DNA of 40,317 nt from JBHGXV01 sp041920505 (lineage in GTDB: Bacteria > Bacillota > Bacilli > Brevibacillales > Brevibacillaceae), in contig JBHGXV010000016.1 of the NCBI GenBank assembly GCA_041920505.1, forward strand, positions 1-40,317, read 5' to 3'. A program made the position numbers and the translations under genes. The stretch's first letter is position 1. Every line of letters starts with the position of its first letter. This document shows positions 26,001-32,172 of this stretch, in pieces. The notes beneath the pieces were generated by a model. That model was not told the origin of the DNA. It did not search any database and worked only from the letters and a program-made list of their open reading frames with translations.

Positions 26001-28820
26001 ACGTTTAGCTCCTTCGAGCAGTCAGGCGTGTCGGTCAATGATCTCAAGGACGGCACAACCATTAACAAATTGCCGTTCGCGGTTAAGTTGACGATTCCGA
26101 ATGCCGGACCATCAATGCCAGCATCAAGTTATGTCTCATTAACCATTTCATCCACCTCTGCATCGGGTGCGAAGTCAACGCCGACCACGATAGCGTCCAA
26201 CCGGATTTACACAAATGTGTCGGGGACGACGCGAGAGGTCTGGTTCTTTGTTGAAAGCTTGCCTTTCAACGGTACGCAAAAACTGGATATTACGTATCAG
26301 GATACGACTCCCGGTAATACCTTCACCATCACCACTTCCGTAACGGTCACGGTCGTTTCCGGGATCAACGTCCGCTTTGACGGCATCACCGAAAATCAGG
26401 TGGTGAAATACGATCCGACACTGTCCAAAACGGAGCGTGCCAACCAACTGGTTCGCGATGCATTGCAGGATTTCAAAGGGCAATTCTCCAATGTGACGAT
26501 TCAATCAACAGATTACAGCGGTTCGTCACAGAAGGTATTTTTGACTGTCAACAACAATGATGTGCCGCTTGAGGCGAACGGTACGGATGCCAACAAGTTC
26601 ATTCTGGATGACGGTGTTTCGGGCTCCGTCAACAGCCCTTCGGCCATGCCTGCAGTTCGGGAAAAGATTCTCGACTATTTCAATCCCGGACAAAACACGA
26701 TCAAGATCCGTTACGTGGGTACGGGGATTACGTATGAGAAAACATTTACAATAACGTATTTCTCCCTGAACTATCCGGAAATTCGTGATGTTTATCCGTA
26801 TGGTACGGATCGGGTGAATCCGGATCGGGATACCCGTTATCAGGGTTCGAATGGTTCCTACGTGACCAAGCAGCCAGATATGAACATCTTCGGCTCGTTT
26901 GATTTCATTGATCTGGGGACCAGCTATACGCAGATTAATGCAAAACGTAATAGTAGCTCCATTGATGCCAACAAATTTTTGTTGATCATCAAAGGACCCA
27001 ATGGTCAGGAATGGAAATGGGATCTCAAGACCAACTCGTTCACGGATACCGACGGAAAAACGTATTCCGGTTCGAGCCCGACGGATGGTTTGACGGTAAC
27101 CTATGATACGAACGGCCAGTTCTTTACGTTTATCTTGAAAAATCAAAAGCTGCCAACGGACGGTAGCAAAGCGGTTTACAACTTCTATGTGTACAATGAA
27201 GGGGTAAATGGGTCGTCGGCATCGTTCCGCCTCGAGGTTGGAACGTCCGGGCTGCCGTACAAACTGCTGAAACCGTACCTTCCGCAACAAAGCACTGTGA
27301 ACCAAAACTATCTCGAAGTGGTTCTGTACGCGGAAAATGCGGACAGTGTCACGGTAAACAAGGTAGAGGCAGAGAAGTTCGACTTTGACGCCAACTACGA
27401 CGGCGACATCGATGACAACGACTACAAAGGCGCATTCCGGGCGATTGTCAAGGACTTGAAGCCCAACAAATCGAACAAGATCACCTTTACCATCACGCGT
27501 GGCAACGACAAGATCACCGATTCGTTTGAAGTCTTCTACGCATTGGCGAACATGCCGGGTGCTCAGTACATGGAGACGATGAAAGCGAGTCACAAGGTGT
27601 TTGATGGCAAACTGACACTGTCGTTCCCGAAAGATACGTATCTGCGCCGCGCCGACTACAATGTTCCAGATAACCTGCGCACGCAGTTGTTCAAGCAACA
27701 CAACATCCTGTTTGCGATTGCGAACAGTCAGGATGGCGTGGTCGACCGCTATGACTATGTCACACCCAAGCCGCGCGGATTCTCTGATCTGGTAGAGGAG
27801 TTGGGGCTGAGGTTCCGCAGCTCGTTTGATACGCATTTCAGTATGGCGAGCGAGGTATATTGGATCGACGCTGGTCTGGCAGACAATCCGGATACAACGG
27901 AATACGACCCGTATACATCTGGCTTGTTGCCGCATCAGTTGCCGTACTCGGATCTTCCTTCCTATGACAGCGTTCCGCCCAACCGCATTTTGGTGCCCAA
28001 TAAGCGAGGAACGCTGGAGTTGGCGTACGATTCGAACATTGTTAACGACGCAAGCAACAACATTACAGTGATGCGCTACGATCCGGAGAATCAGTATTGG
28101 GAAAACCTCGGCGGACAAGTAAACCCGAGCAAGAAAACAATCAAGATTCCCTTCGACAAATTCGGTTACTACGTTGTGGCCAAAATGAATGATTCGTTCC
28201 AAGATGTCATTCAACACCCGTACGCGCGCAACCAGATTGAAGCCATGTACAGCAAGGGGGTCATCAAGCCGAAACGATCCAACGAGTTTGGTCCGGACGA
28301 CGAAACCACGCGTGCCGAATTTACCGCCATGGTCGTACGTGCCCTGCAACTGCCGCTCATCGAGAAACCGTTGACGTACACGTTTGACGACGTACCTACG
28401 GTGGTCGATCCGAATGACCTGTGGGATTACCGGTATATCGAGACGGCGGCCCGTTTGGGACTGGTTCGCGGTACGAACCCGCGCATCTTTGACCCCAACA
28501 GCAAGATTACCCGTCAGGATGCATCCATCATTCTGGCGCGTGCCTTGCAGTTGAAGACCGAGACTGTACCGGCCAAGGTGGATAAAGACTTGCAAAAACT
28601 GTTCAAGGACTTCAATCTGATCGATCCGTACGCGAGACCGTCTGTATTGGCGATTGCCAAGAAGAAGTTTATTGTCGGCTCTCCCGTGGATCAAACCGAT
28701 TTGAAGAAAGGCTATATCTTCGAGCCCAACGCGATAATGCTTCGCGGTGACGCTGCCATCCTGATGGCCCGCGTGATGGCTGATCTGAAGAAGATTCCGC
28801 CAGTAGCCGAAGTTCGTTAA
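23070..28820 (+). CDS. Giant secreted S-layer-homology domain protein
   Basis: A 1,916-residue exported surface protein. The signal peptide MVRKILHVFLIAALMITLFP ends near PTQA. Most of the length is beta-rich and reads as a string of Ig-like or bacterial adhesin-like modules (for example FSAPVQGAANMTANELKSWF, which resembles Big_5-type repeats). Residues about 450-680 form a distinct, lower-G+C block. A calcium-loop-like DANYDGDIDDND is at 1440-1451. Three SLH domains (about 1710-1912, with FQDVIQHPYARNQIEAMYSK, TRAEFTAMVVRAL, TRQDASIILARAL and LRGDAAILMARVM) anchor it to a wall polymer. ATG 23070 follows AGGAGGGGAAGT; the frame reaches 23031 but without a signal-like start. No convincing promoter was found in the 140 bases upstream. 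Confidence 0.88.
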   Translation: MVRKILHVFLIAALMITLFPLYPQPTQADTGDNFVFDNPPTSVNTDRITLTGTLNNVSPSGITYTVERMSSSDFSTATVLQKKDRSSLGITVSPDGTRITVTNLTLFPGVNRITFYGKRGASEVSTVLHPITYIDSPILYNLAFTGAGQKAQINETGVTIVTNAVASNPSQGLFSIEGNAPNAREVVIDFGDNQSRSGTVREDGTNYFIVSQIKLKKGKNTLKFHVKNDTQNVEVVRDVVYYDGSVTFFDSQLNYTSTSSSSYDLRLLSSFFVPDNTASNYTITGKVIVPNDFQANKSEPMRIEAAYRLAGASGSSNSAYNPDTSDSIVIRFSAPVQGAANMTANELKSWFDFQTTGANPVSLNEKIKDSTATWTSATINGSTIDKSQLVINIGPQDAANGAFNNVGRIVLKKTVVSANDPNSMINVLASNSETTPGVTAVNPVWDSGTITVTGDNTNKFAVSFKGFTVTLDQAAAYSVQPVDANNVTVHVTDITDPSEIATGIEDGFTALDNGSNALSNFTFSSSSVNKTFTITGKNPVATYNGDTVTFSTIAGPGTLSFANQTSQGVLVATTAGVAPVPEVNTIVVNSGVTTVTPVTIDIYDSYLSPSAISISFSLAATDVTADDVASKIRTQLNSNTTITGTGKYTVGGSGNVVTLTQNGTGSAVNPTITITKDAEKYAQVVPLAGSFDPRTPYVTEAYVVGSSASTSTRGVDAGEKIIIQLKNGTNTTLGSSWAGKSPDSVLKLVNTLTGASQGSSGKLGSSPSAYTLNFNSTSNQLEVVFNNTTGLHTDITKPRSLDNGVGDSSAVSFDLSGVVTGSAFAAFQTPLDLSTVRIGGSFDADGGSPNPDPATIAAQSAFAHAIFWDENLTMLDQKNFTLTQISGGGFTYRDTDPYYVFQYTISGSAIPSGALAFDKQRYIQFEAVNTKKTRQAGGSLYYEGTEQTDLGYILRDSNKPYLESLKYTDGVDITPTTTFSSFEQSGVSVNDLKDGTTINKLPFAVKLTIPNAGPSMPASSYVSLTISSTSASGAKSTPTTIASNRIYTNVSGTTREVWFFVESLPFNGTQKLDITYQDTTPGNTFTITTSVTVTVVSGINVRFDGITENQVVKYDPTLSKTERANQLVRDALQDFKGQFSNVTIQSTDYSGSSQKVFLTVNNNDVPLEANGTDANKFILDDGVSGSVNSPSAMPAVREKILDYFNPGQNTIKIRYVGTGITYEKTFTITYFSLNYPEIRDVYPYGTDRVNPDRDTRYQGSNGSYVTKQPDMNIFGSFDFIDLGTSYTQINAKRNSSSIDANKFLLIIKGPNGQEWKWDLKTNSFTDTDGKTYSGSSPTDGLTVTYDTNGQFFTFILKNQKLPTDGSKAVYNFYVYNEGVNGSSASFRLEVGTSGLPYKLLKPYLPQQSTVNQNYLEVVLYAENADSVTVNKVEAEKFDFDANYDGDIDDNDYKGAFRAIVKDLKPNKSNKITFTITRGNDKITDSFEVFYALANMPGAQYMETMKASHKVFDGKLTLSFPKDTYLRRADYNVPDNLRTQLFKQHNILFAIANSQDGVVDRYDYVTPKPRGFSDLVEELGLRFRSSFDTHFSMASEVYWIDAGLADNPDTTEYDPYTSGLLPHQLPYSDLPSYDSVPPNRILVPNKRGTLELAYDSNIVNDASNNITVMRYDPENQYWENLGGQVNPSKKTIKIPFDKFGYYVVAKMNDSFQDVIQHPYARNQIEAMYSKGVIKPKRSNEFGPDDETTRAEFTAMVVRALQLPLIEKPLTYTFDDVPTVVDPNDLWDYRYIETAARLGLVRGTNPRIFDPNSKITRQDASIILARALQLKTETVPAKVDKDLQKLFKDFNLIDPYARPSVLAIAKKKFIVGSPVDQTDLKKGYIFEPNAIMLRGDAAILMARVMADLKKIPPVAEVR

Positions 28821-28834
28821 CATCCCTCCCGAAC

Positions 28835-28875
28835 ATCCCCTCCGCACGAGCCTCTCGCTCGCGGAGGGGATTTTT
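28835..28875 (+). terminator. Intrinsic terminator after the giant SLH gene
   Basis: Eleven-base perfect arms ATCCCCTCCGC (28835-28845) and GCGGAGGGGAT (28861-28871) with a T-run. Confidence 0.9.
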
Positions 28876-28881
28876 ATACCA

Positions 28882-28929
28882 AAAAGCCACTCGCGACGGC
28901 GGAGAGAATCTCCCCTCGCGAGTGGCTTT
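28882..28929. terminator. Bidirectional terminator between convergent genes
   Basis: Fifteen-base perfect arms (28882-28896 and 28915-28929), A-rich on the left and T-rich on the right. It can end transcription from both sides, including the minus-strand coiled-coil gene whose stop is at 28953. Confidence 0.85.
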
Positions 28930-28952
28930 TGCTTTTGTTTTCCCTCTGCTGT

Positions 28953-29579
28953 TTACCCCTCCGCGACAATGTCGGGATTTTTCTTGAGGCGTTCGTTAAT
29001 CAGATAAATCTCTTTTTCGTGCTGACACACCTTGTGGCTCAGGAAGGAGACATCGGTCACCAGCTTGTTGACCGTTCCCTTGAGCTCGTGGACATCTTTT
29101 TCCACCCGCTCCAATCGGGCGTCGATCTGCGCCAGATGTGTATTGTTTTGCGCGACCATCTGGATCAGCGAAGCAATCATCTGTGCCTGACTCTCCAGTT
29201 GAGCGTCGTGCTCGTCGAAGCGTTTCTCAATCCGGTCAAAGCGTGCGTCGTGCTCGTCCAGCCGTTTTTCAATGCGTTCCAGCCGCTTGTCGTGCTCGTC
29301 CAGGCGCTTTTCAATGCGTTCCAGCCGCTTGTCGTGCTCATCCAGGCGCTTTTCAATGCGTTCCAACCGCTTGTCATGCTCGTCCAATCGTTGCTCTACC
29401 CGATCCAACCGTTGCTCGACCTTGTCCAAGCGCTCTTCCAGGCGATCCATCCGCTCTTCCAAACGGTCCATTCGCTTTTCCAGGCCGTCCAGCCGCTCCT
29501 CCACCCGATCCAACCGCTGATGAATCCCCTGCTCCATCTGCTCCAGCTTCACGAACAAATCATCCAGCGTTTTTGCCAC
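28953..29579 (-). CDS. Repeat-built coiled-coil protein, unknown function
   Basis: A 208-residue cytoplasmic-type protein with no signal peptide. The central 130 residues are a continuous heptad coil made of near-identical 14-residue units (RLDEHDKRLERIEK and variants), flanked by looser units such as RLDRVEERLDGLEKRM. The C-terminus is non-repetitive (LKGTVNKLVTDVSFLSHKVC, then an acidic end). GTG start at 29579 with GGGGGGA upstream. It is convergent with the giant SLH gene and 92 bases from yigZ. Proteins of this look are common in Bacillota without a known role; the regular coil suggests a rod or scaffold, which is inference only. Confidence 0.75.
   Translation of the reverse strand: MAKTLDDLFVKLEQMEQGIHQRLDRVEERLDGLEKRMDRLEERMDRLEERLDKVEQRLDRVEQRLDEHDKRLERIEKRLDEHDKRLERIEKRLDEHDKRLERIEKRLDEHDARFDRIEKRFDEHDAQLESQAQMIASLIQMVAQNNTHLAQIDARLERVEKDVHELKGTVNKLVTDVSFLSHKVCQHEKEIYLINERLKKNPDIVAEG
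29205..29414 (-). repeat. Tandem 42-bp repeats inside the coiled-coil gene
   Basis: The word GTCGTGCTCGTC and its close variants recur at 29205, 29247, 29289, 29331 and 29373, exactly 42 bases apart. Each unit encodes 14 residues (two heptads). The units at 29247-29372 are the most alike, which fits recent unequal expansion. They are coding repeats, not CRISPR: there are no unique spacers. Confidence 0.9.
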
Positions 29580-29671
29580 CTGCCGTCCCCCCTGACCTGT
29601 GCATCAACTGCTCACGTCTCCACGGTACCACGAGACAGGCACCCCCGCAAGAAAACGGCCGTTCTACGTGA

Positions 29672-30328
29672 CTATTCCTCACGCTCCCCGACAGCTTCGA
29701 TCGGCACTTCCACGTACCGCTTTTCGCCACGGACGATTCGGGCTTGTCCGTTCGTCAGATCCGTCATGCGCTCGATGAACGCCTCTTCTTCCCCATGCGG
29801 GATCAGCACCGTGACGGAAACGGTGTCGGCATAGACCGTATCGGCGACGCGGTAGTTGCCGAGCCGCAATTCGTTCTCCACTTTGCCCCACCAGTGGTAG
29901 TCCACGGTCACCGTGATCTCCTGATGCAGGATATGGGCGACAATCCCCGCCGCCTTCAGGCCCGCCACCGTGCCTGCCGTATACGCCCGAACCAGTCCGC
30001 CGGCCCCCAGTTTGATGCCGCCAAAGTAGCGGGTGACCACGACCACTGTATCCTTCAGGCCGTTCTTTTTGATGCACTCCAGGATCGGTTTGCCGGCGGT
30101 GCCGCTTGGTTCCCCATCGTCGCTGGAGCGCTGGATCTGATCATTCTCCCCGATCACAAACGCCGAGCAATTATGCGTGGCGTCCCAGTGTTTCTTCTTG
30201 ATCATCGCGATAAACGCCATCGCCTCTTCTTCTGTCGTCGCCCGTTGGACATATCCGATGAACCGGGAACGCTCGATGACGATCTCGCTCTCCCCGTAAC
30301 CAGCGACGGTTTTGTACTGGTCCAGCAT
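29672..30328 (-). CDS. yvyE: YigZ/IMPACT family protein (YvyE-like)
   Basis: A 218-residue cytosolic protein of the UPF0029/IMPACT family, linked in other organisms to translation control; its bacterial role is unsettled. The N-terminal domain has RSRFIGYV, KKHWDATHNCSAFVIGE, RSSDDGEPSGTAGKPIL and TRYFGGIKLGAGGLVRAYT. The C-terminal DUF1949 ferredoxin-like domain ends in IPIEA-type sequence (VEVPIEAVGEREE). The frame is open to 30430, but ATG 30328 with GAGGTGAT upstream gives the usual N-terminus MLDQYKTVAGYGESE and normal length. In B. subtilis yvyE lies near tagO, so its presence 7 kb from tagO here is a syntenic trace. Confidence 0.92.
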   Translation of the reverse strand: MLDQYKTVAGYGESEIVIERSRFIGYVQRATTEEEAMAFIAMIKKKHWDATHNCSAFVIGENDQIQRSSDDGEPSGTAGKPILECIKKNGLKDTVVVVTRYFGGIKLGAGGLVRAYTAGTVAGLKAAGIVAHILHQEITVTVDYHWWGKVENELRLGNYRVADTVYADTVSVTVLIPHGEEEAFIERMTDLTNGQARIVRGEKRYVEVPIEAVGEREE

Positions 30329-30347
30329 CACAATCACCTCATGAAGA

Positions 30348-30376
30348 AGCATAGCCCCTTTTTTCCGGCGTTGCAA
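30348..30376 (-). promoter_or_regulatory. Possible promoter of yigZ
   Basis: On the minus strand, TTGCAA (30376-30371), spacer 17, TATGCT (30353-30348). The leader would be very short, beginning at the Shine-Dalgarno, and would exclude starts upstream of 30328. Confidence 0.35.
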
Positions 30377-30515
30377 CGAGCACGAAATTATTCGCCTCCC
30401 CCATACGTACATACCTTTTGGGAAAAACAACTGTCATGAAAACAGCAAGGGAGGTATATGCATAAAAAGTGTGTGAAAATACGAACATCACCCTCTTATG
30501 CAAGCAAGTGAATAC

Positions 30516-30543
30516 TTGAACAATTGGGAAGATGTGCTATAGT
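30516..30543 (+). promoter_or_regulatory. SigA-type promoter of the TolC-family gene
   Basis: TTGAAC (30516-30521), spacer 16, TATAGT (30538-30543), with TGTGC directly before the -10 (TRTGN extension). Confidence 0.65.
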
Positions 30544-30605
30544 GGAAATGGTACAAGTTTGCATGGGAACCCTGCCCATATTCGCAGTCAAGGAGCGTGA
30601 ACCGC

Positions 30606-31772
30606 ATGAATTTTCCATATTCCAAATCGAAATGGCTGGCCTTGTCCGTCGCCGCGGTGATGATGGCTTCGGCGGGAAGCACCTGGGCGGCTGAGTCCGC
30701 TTCCACCACTCCCGCAACGACGACGGCTGCTCCGACACAACCGGCGTCGTTGGCTCCGGCGAATGCGCCGGAAGAGTTGACCCTGGACAAAGCCGTGCAA
30801 CAGGCGCTTGCCACCAACAGCACCCTGAAGAGCACCCGGCTCGACGTGGACACGGCTGACACCAACGCCCGCCTCGTCGACGCGAAAGTAGGCGACATTT
30901 CATCCGAATTCATCGCCTCGCTGGATGCGGCGAAGCAGAAATACGTGACGCAGGCGCAGGCGGAGGCGGCCAAAAAGGTAAACGCCCAGTTCCTGAAAGC
31001 CACGGAGAGCAAAATCAAGCTGGGTGCGGAAAAGGCGTTCTACGACCTCTTGAATGCCCAGGCCGACCTGGAGTTGAAGAAACAGAGCCTGAAGCGGGCA
31101 GAAACCCAGTTGAAAGTGGCCCAATCCGCCTTTAACGTCGGCACCCGCGCGAAAACCGAGTTGTTGCAGGCGGAAGCCGGGTTGGCCGGTGCGCAAGCCG
31201 CCGTGGCCAGCTCCGAGTCTAATCTGCTGGTGGCGCGCATGAAGTTGAACCAGTTCCTCGGGGTAGACCTGAACAAAGAGTGGGTACTGAAAAATCAGGA
31301 CAAGGAACCGGCAGGCCCGTCCGTGAAACTGGAAGACGCCGTCGCCCAGGCCTTGCAAAAACGGGCGGAAATCGTGCAAAAGCAAGAAGAGATCAACGTC
31401 CAGCAACTGAACGTCGACCTCATCGCCAAGTATTCGTCGCTCGGCACCTATCAGGGCATGATGGCCAAAAACGATCTGGAAAAAGCCAAACTGGCCTTGG
31501 AAGACACCAAGCGCTCGATCACCGTGGAAGTGACCCAGGCGTATTACCAACTGGTTGCGGCCAAATCCGGGCTGGATGCGCTGAAAAAAGCGAAAGACGC
31601 GGCGGCGGAGAACTATCGCTTGACCAATCTGCGCTTTGAAAACGGGCTGGCGACGACGCTCGAAGTGATTGGCGCCGAGGAAGATCTGTCCAAGGCGGAG
31701 AACAACTATCAGCAGATGCTGCACGACTACAACCTGGCGGTGGTCAGCCTCGAAAACGCCATGGGGAATTAA
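30606..31772 (+). CDS. TolC/outer-membrane-efflux-protein family protein in a monoderm
   Basis: A 388-residue secreted protein. The signal peptide (MNFPYSKSKWLALSVAAVMM to about STWA) is followed by a short Ala/Thr/Pro linker and then an OEP-type helical body starting at ELTLDKAVQQALATNSTLKS. Two internally similar halves are visible: AEKAFYDLLNAQADLELKKQ with AQSAFNVGTRAKTELLQAEA, and VEVTQAYYQLVAAKSGLDAL with RFENGLATTLEVIGAEEDLS. This is the TolC alpha-hairpin pattern, but the beta-barrel-forming stretches of Gram-negative TolC are hard to see and the protein is shorter. ATG 30606 fits AAGGAG (30590-30595) better than GTG 30597. Its role without an outer membrane is unknown. No terminator separates it from the S-layer operon. 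Confidence 0.82.
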   Translation: MNFPYSKSKWLALSVAAVMMASAGSTWAAESASTTPATTTAAPTQPASLAPANAPEELTLDKAVQQALATNSTLKSTRLDVDTADTNARLVDAKVGDISSEFIASLDAAKQKYVTQAQAEAAKKVNAQFLKATESKIKLGAEKAFYDLLNAQADLELKKQSLKRAETQLKVAQSAFNVGTRAKTELLQAEAGLAGAQAAVASSESNLLVARMKLNQFLGVDLNKEWVLKNQDKEPAGPSVKLEDAVAQALQKRAEIVQKQEEINVQQLNVDLIAKYSSLGTYQGMMAKNDLEKAKLALEDTKRSITVEVTQAYYQLVAAKSGLDALKKAKDAAAENYRLTNLRFENGLATTLEVIGAEEDLSKAENNYQQMLHDYNLAVVSLENAMGN

Positions 31773-31816
31773 TAGGAACATTTCGTGAAAACGGCCGAAT
31801 TGGAAAAAAGATAAAG

Positions 31817-31845
31817 GTGACACCGTTGGCAAGCTCCCCTATAAT
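31817..31845 (+). promoter_or_regulatory. S-layer operon promoter P1
   Basis: GTGACA (31817-31822), spacer exactly 17, perfect TATAAT (31840-31845). The transcript would carry a leader of about 320 bases to the second mwp start. Confidence 0.75.
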
Positions 31846-31959
31846 TGGAATTGCGAGCGGAAATCCAATACACAAAAACTTGCAAAACTTTTTGCCGGGC
31901 ACCGCAACTTTTCCATGACTGAAGCGTTTAATAGAATGTCACACACAGCTGGGGAAATT

Positions 31960-32023
31960 GTGCAAAAAGCAATTCACGAACTCTAGCAACTGTGCTACAC
32001 TAAATATTGTTGCATTTTTGCAC
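31960..32023 (+). repeat. Inverted repeat flanking S-layer promoter P2
   Basis: GTGCAAAAAGCA (31960-31971) and TGCATTTTTGCAC (32011-32023) are inverted copies differing by one inserted base. Together they bracket P2. A third related palindrome, GCAAAACTTTTTGC, lies at 31882-31895. Confidence 0.65.
31973..32001 (+). promoter_or_regulatory. S-layer operon promoter P2
   Basis: TTCACG (31973-31978), spacer 17, TACACT (31996-32001), with TGTGC before the -10. Tandem promoters are a known property of the Brevibacillus cwp operon. Confidence 0.6.
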
Positions 32024-32063
32024 GACTATGATGATTCAGGATAGTGCAATGGTAATCAAGCGG

Positions 32064-32096
32064 TCCTGCGAAGGGAGGTGAAACGCGCTTGCAGGA
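32064..32096 (+). promoter_or_regulatory. Leader hairpin enclosing the upstream translation start
   Basis: TCCTGC (32064-32069) pairs with GCAGGA (32091-32096). The loop holds a perfect Shine-Dalgarno AAGGGAGGTG (32071-32080), and the TTG start (32089) touches the 3' arm. Folding could limit use of the first start. Upstream, TTGCAC (32018) and GTGCAA (32044-32049) form another leader stem. Confidence 0.5.
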
Positions 32097-32172
32097 TTCG
32101 GGCTTTAAAAAGAAAGATACAAATATTCCCCAAGAACAATCAGTTTATACTAGAGGAGGAGAACCTAAGGTT

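Noticed and set aside
26526..28847. 773-codon open frame on the minus strand in the SLH gene
   Set aside because: Antisense shadow of a certain SLH gene; no recognisable domain and it would cross the terminator at 28835.
29205..29414. Regular 42-base repeats as a possible CRISPR array
   Set aside because: The repeats are contiguous, coding and without unique spacers; they encode double heptads of a coiled coil.
29653..29664. AACGGCCGTT palindrome after yigZ as a terminator
   Set aside because: No loop and only a broken T-run; too weak to call.
31773..31816. Terminator after the TolC-family gene
   Set aside because: No stable hairpin with T-run was found, so read-through into the S-layer operon remains possible.
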